Positions 1-6,697 of a DNA stretch of 34,495 nt are shown here, piece after piece; the stretch's first letter is position 1; the number at the start of each line of letters is the position of its first letter. Origin of the DNA: Azoarcus sp. Lineage in GTDB: Bacteria > Pseudomonadota > Gammaproteobacteria > Burkholderiales > Rhodocyclaceae. The translations under genes were made by a program, and so were the position numbers. Where the stretch lies: contig DYFV01000057.1 of assembly GCA_020725025.1 (NCBI GenBank), positions 1 to 34,495 on the forward strand. The letters run 5' to 3'. The notes beneath the pieces were generated by a model. It had not been told where the DNA came from, did no database searches, and saw only the letters and a list, made by a program, of their open reading frames with translations.

Positions 1-771
1 CGTTAGGGTGAACTCCCCCCATGCGTAGCGGCCCAGGAAGCGCCGGTTGCGATCGCTGTCGCGTCCGCTGACCCGCCCGGCGTCGAGCTCGACCGTCTCG
101 CCGTCGGTGCGCCAGGCGCTCGCCGACAGGAGCAGGTCGCGCCGGTCGTCGCCGAAGCCGTGGCGCAGGGCGCCGCCGCGCTGGCCGTGGGTGCCCACGC
201 TCGCCTCCGCGCGGGTGCCGTCCAGGCTGCGCCCGCTTGCGGTGACCACGTTGATCACGCCGAGGATGGCGTTGCTGCCGTACACCGAGGAGCCGGGGCC
301 GGGGATGAACTCGACGCGCTCGACCACCGCCATGTCCACCAGGCCCTCGGTGCCCAGGAACGCCTGGTTGTAGACCGCGTCGTTGGCCGGAATGCCGTCG
401 ATGAGGAGCAGGACGTTGGTGTTGTAGTCGCTCGGCTGCAGGAGGCCGCGCACGCCCAGGTAGCGGTAGGTGCGGTCGGTCGCGACGAAGAGCCCGGGGA
501 TGGCGTCGAGCACGTCCGACAGGGTGTGCCAGGCGTGGTCGCGGATCTGCTCGCGGGTGATGACGGTGACCGCGGAAGGGGCTTCCCTCGTGCTCTGGAC
601 GTAACGGGAGGCACCGCTCACCTCGACCTGCAGCAGGTCTTCCAGCGGCATGGCGGCCAGATCCATGGCGGAGACGCTTCCCGAATGGGAAGAAACGAGT
701 AGCGCCAGTGCTGCCGCGAGTGGACGAGCGCGCACGCGAAAACCGCCGCGGCCGCCGGCATTCCTCCCCAT
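1..771 (-). CDS. TonB-dependent outer-membrane receptor, N-terminal part (truncated by window edge)
   Basis: Reading the minus strand from ATG at 771 gives 257 codons that stay open to base 1, so the 3' part lies outside. Residues 1-35 look like a signal peptide (RARPLAAALALLVSS, cut after SVSA). Residues 38-180 form a plug domain: MPLEDLLQVEVSGASR, then APSAVTVITREQIRDH, LSDVLDAIPGLFVA, LGVRGL, VLLLIDGIP, VERVEFIPGPGSSVYGSNA and GVINVVT. The beta-barrel begins after about residue 185. The family imports siderophores, haem, cobalamin or other large ligands using TonB energy. No ligand can be named from the plug alone; cobalamin or haem would suit the neighbouring cobalamin-type radical SAM and cytochrome genes, but that is inference. 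A GGAG lies 12 bases before the start. The gene is last in a minus-strand series and may have its own promoter. Confidence 0.88.
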   Translation of the reverse strand, partial: MGRNAGGRGGFRVRARPLAAALALLVSSHSGSVSAMDLAAMPLEDLLQVEVSGASRYVQSTREAPSAVTVITREQIRDHAWHTLSDVLDAIPGLFVATDRTYRYLGVRGLLQPSDYNTNVLLLIDGIPANDAVYNQAFLGTEGLVDMAVVERVEFIPGPGSSVYGSNAILGVINVVTASGRSLDGTRAEASVGTHGQRGGALRHGFGDDRRDLLLSASAWRTDGETVELDAGRVSGRDSDRNRRFLGRYAWGEFTLT

Positions 772-804
772 AGCTTCGTCTCCGTTACATGCTCATTTTC
801 GGGA

Positions 805-833
805 ATTCTAACGTGGCATGAGACATCTGCCCC
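805..833 (-). promoter_or_regulatory. Possible sigma-70 promoter for the TonB receptor
   Basis: On the minus strand TAGAAT (805-810) matches the -10 consensus at five of six bases. It sits 33 bases before the receptor ATG. The hexamer 17 bases upstream, GGGGCA (828-833), matches -35 at only three positions, so an activator would be needed if this is used. Visual match only. Confidence 0.3.
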
Positions 834-884
834 GTGCCGTGTGCCGCACCCGGCGGCGATTTCCGGCCGTTCGGCGCGCGCTCG

Positions 885-2297
885 TCAGCCGCGGCCGATC
901 AGCCAGGCGAGGGTTGCGGGCGCGCGGGCAAGGGTGCGCGCCGACAGGTAGTGGCGCCAGGAGCGCACGAGATGGCGCGCCATGAACCCGGGCCGAAGGT
1001 AGAAGCGGCGGTACAGGCGCCGCTGCAGTCGGGGGAGCTCGGCGAGCGGAATGCGGCTGCAGTTGCTCGCCGGAGCGAGGTAGTGGTACTCGGCGCCCCG
1101 GGTGCGCGCCGCTTCCGGCAGCTCGGTCCACAGCGGCACGTCCGGGTAGGGGCGGTAGATCTGCATCTGCAGGTAGTCGGGGCGGATGCGGCGTGCGAGG
1201 GCGAGGGTCGCCTCGGCGTCGGCGGGCGTCTCGTCGGGCATGCCCACCATGAAAAGCGCCACCGAGCCCACGCCGTGCGTCTCCAGGAGCGCGAAGCCGC
1301 GCTCGGTCGCCGCGAGCCAGCCCTCGCCGTCGTCGGTCTTGCCCAGGCGCTCGATGAGCCGGGGCGAGCCGCTGTCCACGCCCACCTTGAGGAGCACCGC
1401 GCCGGCCTCGCGGGCGGCGGCCACCCGCTCGGGGTCGAGCTCGTCGGGGCGGGCGTTGGCCATCCACGGCAGGCGCGCGCCGCGCCGCACCAGCTCGCCG
1501 GCGAGGGCGAGGAAGCGGCTGCGATGCACGAAGAGCGAGTCGTCCTCGAAGGCGATCGCCTCCGCTCCGGCCGCCTGCAGCGCCAGGACCTCGTCCACCA
1601 CCGCCGCCACGTCGCGCTCGCGCAGGCGCTGGCCCACGCTCTTCCTCACGATCGCGGTGCAGTGCCGGCATGGGCGCGGGCAGCCCCAACTCGTCAGCAC
1701 GTAGCCCCAGCGCGCGACCGGCCGGCCGCGCAGGGGGAAGGGGAAGGCGTAGTCCGCGAGCTCGGCGGGGGAGAAGCCGGGCCGCGCCAGGGCGTCGGGC
1801 TCGGTCACCAGCGCCGTCGTGCCTTCGGCGAGGCGTGCTCGGGACTCGGCGCGCAGGCGCTCCAGCGGTTCGCCGGCGGAAAGCCGCGCGACGAGCCGTG
1901 GCACCGCCTCCTCCGGCTCGCCGGCCACCGCCAGGTCGAAGGCCTCGTCCCAGCCGGGAAAGGGGCTGCGCACGATGTGCTGCACCTGCTGCCCGACGGC
2001 GATCGTGACCACGCCCGCCGCGCGCAGCGCCGCAGCGAGCCGCACCGACTCCTCCAGGCACCAGGTGACGGCCCGGATCACCGCGACGCGCGGGGCGAGC
2101 GCCAGGCAGCGCTGCGCCATCCCGGCTACGCGGAAGGGGGCGAGCCAGCCGTCCAGGAGCGGCACCGGTGCGCCGGTGTCGGCCTCGAGGCGCGCCTGGA
2201 TGTACTTGAGGTCGAGCGCCGGATGCAGGTGGCGGGGGTGGCCGGTGTGGGCGCCGGCCTCCCTGTCGACGCGCACCAGCACGACGGCGGCGCTCAC
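885..2297 (-). CDS. Cobalamin-binding-type radical SAM protein
   Basis: This 470-residue protein has the architecture of B12-dependent radical SAM enzymes. An N-terminal Rossmann-like region (about 1-150) is followed by a radical SAM core with the CxxxCxxC cluster motif at C206, C210 and C213 (WGCPRPCRHC). Further core signals are EAIAFEDDSLF, LKVGVDSGSPRLIERLGKT and SVALFMVGMPDETPADAE, typical of the BchE/HpnJ-like class. The N-terminal region lacks an obvious DxHxxG cobalamin motif, so B12 binding is inferred from layout. The Arg-rich C-terminal tail suggests membrane association. It would need an iron-sulfur cluster and low oxygen. The substrate is unknown. It lies downstream of the aminotransferase, separated by a REP-like element, and upstream of the TonB receptor. 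The start is the first ATG (ATGAGCGCC). Confidence 0.85.
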   Translation of the reverse strand: MSAAVVLVRVDREAGAHTGHPRHLHPALDLKYIQARLEADTGAPVPLLDGWLAPFRVAGMAQRCLALAPRVAVIRAVTWCLEESVRLAAALRAAGVVTIAVGQQVQHIVRSPFPGWDEAFDLAVAGEPEEAVPRLVARLSAGEPLERLRAESRARLAEGTTALVTEPDALARPGFSPAELADYAFPFPLRGRPVARWGYVLTSWGCPRPCRHCTAIVRKSVGQRLRERDVAAVVDEVLALQAAGAEAIAFEDDSLFVHRSRFLALAGELVRRGARLPWMANARPDELDPERVAAAREAGAVLLKVGVDSGSPRLIERLGKTDDGEGWLAATERGFALLETHGVGSVALFMVGMPDETPADAEATLALARRIRPDYLQMQIYRPYPDVPLWTELPEAARTRGAEYHYLAPASNCSRIPLAELPRLQRRLYRRFYLRPGFMARHLVRSWRHYLSARTLARAPATLAWLIGRG

Positions 2298-2319
2298 CGC
2301 CTGGCCTCGCGGACGATCC

Positions 2320-2410
2320 GTAGCCCGGATGGAGTGAAACGGAGTCCGGGACGGGCGGTATCGGTGTCGGCGCCGTTCCCCGGATTCCGCCGGGGCTTCA
2401 TCCGGGCTAC
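2320..2410. repeat. REP/BIME-like palindromic element, copy 1
   Basis: A perfect 12-bp inverted repeat, GTAGCCCGGATG (2320-2331) and CATCCGGGCTAC (2399-2410), encloses a CCGGATTCCGCCGGGGCTT segment. Near-identical halves recur at 22321-22415 and 25917-25949. It fills the gap between two minus-strand genes, as extragenic palindromes usually do, and could fold in the transcript to trim or stabilise mRNA. Confidence 0.8.
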
Positions 2411-2442
2411 GGGTCCCCGGACCCGGGCGGCCGCGGTCGCTC

Positions 2443-3648
2443 TCACGGCAGCTCCCGGGCGAGGCGGTCCAGCACGGCGAGCATGCGCTCGCGCCGGCGC
2501 CGGGGAAGTCCGTCGTAGAAGGGGATCAGCACCGCGCGGCGATGGGCGTAGGCCGCGCCGGGGCAGTCGGCCCAGGCGAGCAGCGCGGCGGTGTCGTCCA
2601 TCACCTCCCCGCGGATCCCGAGGTCCAGTCCCGCCCGCTGCGCGGCGCGGCGCAGCGCGGCGATGTCGCCGTCGAACTGGGCCACGAAGTTGTAGAAGGC
2701 CGGTTCGCCGCTCGCGCAACGTTGCTGCACGGCGAAGCGGGGCGGCAGGCGCCGCGCGAAGTCGTCCCACTCGGCGTTCAGGCGGGCATTGCGCGCCTCG
2801 ACCCGGGCGAGCTTGCGCGAGGCCACCCGCGCCTGGAAGCCGCTGAAGGCTGCCGCCTTGGGGCGCACGCGATCGTTGGCACGGCGATAGAGGCGGTCGA
2901 AGGCACCCGCGCCGCGCTCGGAGAAGAGCAGTCGCGCGGCGGCACCGTAGGCCGGGCTGCGCACCAGGAGCTCCTCGGCGAGCTTCACCAGCATCTTCTT
3001 CACTGCCGGCCACTCGCGCCGCTCCCGCGGCGTCAGCGCCTGGCGGATGCGGGCGGCCAGGGCCGCGTCCGCGGTGGTCACCACCCCGCCGCCGAAGGCC
3101 GCCACCGCCTTGGTCGCTTCCAGGCTGAAGAGCGCGGCGTCGCCGAAGCCGCCCACCGGGCGGCCGTCCACCCGGGCGCCGAGCGCATGGGCGCAGTCCT
3201 CCACCAGCGCCACGCCGCGCTCGGCGGCGAGGGCGGCGATGGCCGCGATGTCGCAGGGCGCCCCAAGCAGATGCACGACCAGGATCGCGCGGGTGCGCGG
3301 CGACAGGCGCGCCGCCACGCTCGCGGGCGTCGCGTTGCAGGTGGCCGGGTCGATGTCGGCGGGCACCGGCACGATGCCCCGCGCGGTGATCAGCGGCACG
3401 AGCTCGCCCAGGGTGTAGGCCGGGATCACCAGCTCGTCGCCGGGTGCGAGCGCCAGCGCGTCCAGGATGAGCCCCATCGCGTCGCGCCCGCTGGCGGTGG
3501 CGATCGCGTGCGGCACGCCCACCTGGGCGGCGAAGGCCGCTTCGAAGGCCGCCACCTGGGCTGCGGCCCGCGCGGGCGGAGTCCACAGGGCGCGCAGGGC
3601 GTCCACGAAGTCGGCGCCCTCGAAGGCGATGCGCCGGCGGGGAATCAT
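2443..3648 (-). CDS. DegT/DnrJ/EryC1/StrS-family PLP aminotransferase
   Basis: A 401-residue fold-type-I aminotransferase of the family that forms amino sugars for cell-surface polysaccharides. Visible family features are GVPHAIATASGRDAM (cofactor phosphate loop), DELVIPAYTLGELV, PADIDPATCNATP, HLLGAPCDI, VEDCAHALGA (Asp151 contacts the PLP ring) and SLEATKAVAAFGGGVV, where Lys180 is the expected Schiff-base lysine. Some members act as 3,5-epimerases without the lysine; here it is kept. The start codon overlaps the upstream GT9 stop in an ATGA arrangement, indicating translational coupling. With GT9 this suggests synthesis of a glycan carrying an amino sugar. The sugar itself cannot be deduced. 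Confidence 0.86.
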   Translation of the reverse strand: MIPRRRIAFEGADFVDALRALWTPPARAAAQVAAFEAAFAAQVGVPHAIATASGRDAMGLILDALALAPGDELVIPAYTLGELVPLITARGIVPVPADIDPATCNATPASVAARLSPRTRAILVVHLLGAPCDIAAIAALAAERGVALVEDCAHALGARVDGRPVGGFGDAALFSLEATKAVAAFGGGVVTTADAALAARIRQALTPRERREWPAVKKMLVKLAEELLVRSPAYGAAARLLFSERGAGAFDRLYRRANDRVRPKAAAFSGFQARVASRKLARVEARNARLNAEWDDFARRLPPRFAVQQRCASGEPAFYNFVAQFDGDIAALRRAAQRAGLDLGIRGEVMDDTAALLAWADCPGAAYAHRRAVLIPFYDGLPRRRRERMLAVLDRLARELP

Positions 3649-4886
3649 GCCGCGGCCTCTTCCGCCAGGGGTACGCCGCGAGCGGTCGGGCCACCGAGCA
3701 CGGCCTCTACCGCTTCGAGCACCTCCGCCACACCGATGCGCTGCATGCACTGGTTGTCCCGGCAGCTGGTGCGGCGCTGGTTGCCCACATGCACGCAGGG
3801 CGAGCAGGCGAGTCCCGCGCTCAGCACCGTCGCCCGCCCCAGCGGGCGGAAGCGCCGCGGCGTCTCGGGGCCGAACAGGACCACCACCGGCAGGTCGGTG
3901 ACCGCCGCGAAGTGGGCGGGGCCGGAGTCGTTGCTCACCATCACGCGGGCCAGCGCGAACAGCGCCGGCAGCGTCTCGAGAGGAAAGCGTCCGGCCACAT
4001 CCGTGCAGCGCCCGTCGTTCACCGCCGCGGCGAGGGCGGCGGTGCTCGCCCGGTCCTCGGGTCCGCCGATGAGAAGCACGTGCACGTCCGGGTGGCGCCG
4101 CAAGAGCTCGCGCACCAGCGCCTCGAAATGTGCCGCCGGCCAGCGCCGCTGCGGCAGCATCGCGCTCGCGTTGGGGTTCACCAGCGTCAGGCGGGCACCC
4201 TCCTCCGCGGGCAGCAGGGCGCGTACCGCCGCAAGCTCGGCTTCGCTCACCGCCCGTCGCCGTATCCGGGGGACGAGCACCTCGGCGGGCACCCGCGGAG
4301 CGGGCGGCGCGGCGCCGGCGAGCACCGCCTCGGCGAGCAGCAGGTAGTTTTGCGCCATGTGGAGCTCGGCGTTGAAGGCCACCGGATGGGTGTACAGGTC
4401 GCCGCGGTAGAGGCCCGCGCCGCCGAAACGGTGGAAGCCGGCGCGCCGGCGTACGCCGGTGGCGAGGCACAGCACGGCCGTCAGGCAGGAGAAGAGCTCG
4501 CCGTCGATCACCGTGTCGATGCGCATGCGGCGCACCCACCCCAGGAAGCGCCAGGCGTCGGCGGCCAGCGTCCGGGCCGAGTCGGTGCGCAGCACGAACA
4601 CCTGCGCCTCGGACACCGTGCCGGTGAGCGCGAGGCTCGCCCGGTTGGCGGCGAAGGTCAGGCAATGCAGGCGCGCGCCGGTGCGTGCCGCGAGCTCGCG
4701 CAGGGCCGGGTCGGCGAGCACCATGCTGCCCGACTCGGCGAGCTGCACGAACAACACCCGGCGGATGGCCTTCGGCCGCGCTCGCGGCCGGAAGACGCCG
4801 ACCACCCGGCGCAACGCGGTGAGCAGCGCGCAGGCCGGCACCCCGGCGAGGCGATCGAGACGGCGCAGCGTGTCGGGGCCGATCAC
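3645..4886 (-). CDS. Glycosyltransferase family 9 (heptosyltransferase-like)
   Basis: A 413-residue protein of the ADP-heptose:LPS heptosyltransferase family. Family signals are RVLFVQLAESGSMVLADPALREL near the N-terminus, LTLVNPNASAMLPQRRWP, VHVLLIGGPEDR and MVSNDSGPAHFAAVTDLPVVVLFGP (nucleotide-sugar binding and catalytic region). A C-terminal Cys-rich stretch, CSPC..N..SCRDNQCM, is often seen in GT9. Such enzymes act at the inner membrane on lipopolysaccharide core or related glycans. The GTG at 4886 is chosen because GAGGGAG lies about 8 bases upstream. The open frame continues to 5210, but that extension is low-complexity and runs into the divergent promoter region. The gene overlaps the aminotransferase by four bases. 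Confidence 0.85.
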   Translation of the reverse strand: MIGPDTLRRLDRLAGVPACALLTALRRVVGVFRPRARPKAIRRVLFVQLAESGSMVLADPALRELAARTGARLHCLTFAANRASLALTGTVSEAQVFVLRTDSARTLAADAWRFLGWVRRMRIDTVIDGELFSCLTAVLCLATGVRRRAGFHRFGGAGLYRGDLYTHPVAFNAELHMAQNYLLLAEAVLAGAAPPAPRVPAEVLVPRIRRRAVSEAELAAVRALLPAEEGARLTLVNPNASAMLPQRRWPAAHFEALVRELLRRHPDVHVLLIGGPEDRASTAALAAAVNDGRCTDVAGRFPLETLPALFALARVMVSNDSGPAHFAAVTDLPVVVLFGPETPRRFRPLGRATVLSAGLACSPCVHVGNQRRTSCRDNQCMQRIGVAEVLEAVEAVLGGPTARGVPLAEEAAA

Positions 4887-5094
4887 GCGTCCGCTCCCTC
4901 GCGTCGGCGGCGAAGCTGGCGGGCGTTGGCGGATCTGGTGGCGGGGGATGTGCGCATCATGGGCTGAAGGCTGCGCGCAGCTTACGACGGAAGTGATATC
5001 GTGTCGCGGCGTGCGCGGGGCGAATATACCGCGCTTCGGCCCGCGGCGCGCGATCGGACGGTCCGGCGCGGGCGCGGGGAAGGGAAAGAAGGGC

Positions 5095-6528
5095 ATGAAG
5101 AGGAAGGACGAGTCGTCGGGGGCGAACGCTCGGGAGATGCGCGAATCGCTGCTGCAGTCGCTCATCGACCAGTCTCCGGCCTTCATCGCGGTGCGCGCGG
5201 TCGACGGCATCTACCTATATGCCAACAAGGCCTTCGCCGCCGCCCTCGGCGTGGCCCTCGAGCACGTGGTCGGTCACCGCGACGAGGACCTGCTTCCAGG
5301 GATCGGCATTCCGCCCCTGCTGCGGGCCGGTCGTGATGAGGACGACGACGGCGAGATCCACACGGTGCTCGAGGAGGGCGAGCTGCAGGGGCGCCCGCGC
5401 CGGCTCCTGGTCACGCGCTTCCCGATCCGCGCCCAGGGCGAGACCTTCGCCACCGGCCTGATCGCCTCGCCCCTCGACCGGCCGCTCGGAGGCGGTGACG
5501 ACCTCCAGACCAGCCTCGCCCAGGCCGAGGCGGCCAATGCCGAGCTGCGCCGCGCGCTCGAGCACATGGAGCGCCTCGCCTACACCGACCGGCTCACCGG
5601 CGCCTGGAACCGCCGCCATCTCGACGATGCGGTGCTCGTCGAGATGGCCCGCACCGAGCGCCACGGCCACCCGGTGTCGATGCTGCTCATCGACATCGAC
5701 CACTTCAAGTCCATCAACGACGACTACGGTCACGTCGTGGGCGATCGCGTGCTCGTGGGCCTGGTCCGCACCCTGCGCGCCGCGGTGCGCCGCACCGACA
5801 CCGTGGCGCGCTGGGGCGGCGAGGAGTTCCTGGTGCTCGCGCCGGACACGCCGCGCGCCGAGGCCGAGGAGCTGGCGCGCAAGCTGGGCGCAAGGATCGC
5901 GGACGCACCCCTGGCGGAGGGTGTGGCGAAGCCGGTCACGGTGAGCATCGGCGTGGCCGAGTACCAGTCGGGCGAGGGCTTCGAAGCCTGGCTCGCGCGC
6001 GCCGACGGCGCACTCTACCGGGCCAAGGCGGCCGGGCGGGCGCGCAGCGTGGCCGATCCGGCGACCGCCTTCGGTCCCGGTGCCGGCCACGCCGTCCCGC
6101 GCTCGCTGGTGAAGCTGGTGTGGCGGGCCGCCTACAACAGCGGAAACGACGAGATCGACCGGCAGCACCGGGGACTGTTCGAGCGCACCAACCGGCTTTT
6201 CGACGCGGTGCTCACGGGCGCGCCGAGCGGACACGTGCTGGGCCTCGCGCGCGCGCTGGTCGCCGACATCGCCGACCACTTCGCCGAGGAGGAGCGGCTG
6301 TTGGCGAGCATCGGCTATCCCGAGCGCCGCGCCCACGCGCTCGAGCATCTGGCGCTGCTGGAGAAGGCGGCCAAGCTGTCGGAGCAGGCGGCGAGCGGGG
6401 CGCTCGTACCGGCCGAGCTCTTCCAGTTCCTGGCCTACGAGGTCATCTCGCTGCACCTGCTGGGTGCCGACCGGCACTACTTCCCGTATCTGGAGCAGCC
6501 GGGCGGCGCAGCGGCGGGCGCAGGCTGA
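5095..6528 (+). CDS. PAS-GGDEF diguanylate cyclase fused to a haemerythrin domain
   Basis: A 477-residue cytoplasmic signalling protein. A PAS domain spans about 18-125 (SLIDQSPAFIAVRAVDGIYLYANKAF). A short helix leads to GGDEF at about 160-320 (LTGAWNRRHLD, LLIDIDHFKSINDDYGH, active-site GGEEF 241-245). An RxxD inhibitory site (R232-D235) lies exactly five residues before GGEEF, so product feedback is expected. Residues 345-465 form a bacteriohaemerythrin with all seven diiron ligands at family spacing: H358, H395, E399, H414, H418, H454, D459. Predicted activity is 2 GTP to c-di-GMP, modulated by O2 or the iron redox state. The open frame extends upstream to 4459, but ATG 5095 has GAAGGG before it and begins the first domain. 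It is divergent from GT9 over 208 bp. Confidence 0.93.
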   Translation: MKRKDESSGANAREMRESLLQSLIDQSPAFIAVRAVDGIYLYANKAFAAALGVALEHVVGHRDEDLLPGIGIPPLLRAGRDEDDDGEIHTVLEEGELQGRPRRLLVTRFPIRAQGETFATGLIASPLDRPLGGGDDLQTSLAQAEAANAELRRALEHMERLAYTDRLTGAWNRRHLDDAVLVEMARTERHGHPVSMLLIDIDHFKSINDDYGHVVGDRVLVGLVRTLRAAVRRTDTVARWGGEEFLVLAPDTPRAEAEELARKLGARIADAPLAEGVAKPVTVSIGVAEYQSGEGFEAWLARADGALYRAKAAGRARSVADPATAFGPGAGHAVPRSLVKLVWRAAYNSGNDEIDRQHRGLFERTNRLFDAVLTGAPSGHVLGLARALVADIADHFAEEERLLASIGYPERRAHALEHLALLEKAAKLSEQAASGALVPAELFQFLAYEVISLHLLGADRHYFPYLEQPGGAAAGAG

Positions 6529-6697
6529 CGCGCGGAACGGTCGGTAACAGTCCGTTAGCGGTCTTTCGCGGCGCCGGCCGCTCCACCATAATGAGCCGGC
6601 CCGCAGCGCGCCGTTGGACCGGAACTTGCGTGGACACACCGAGTCGACCCGGACGTCGGCCGTACCGTATTCCGGGTGCCAGTACCTACCAGAGATC

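Noticed and set aside
4887..5210. N-terminal extension of the GT9 protein to 5210
   Set aside because: The extension is low-complexity, overlaps the divergent GGDEF gene, and GTG 4886 has a good ribosome site.
6564..6592. Promoter for cytochrome A with CATAAT at 6587-6592
   Set aside because: The -10 is good (5/6) but no acceptable -35 or activator site was found upstream, so it was not listed as a feature.
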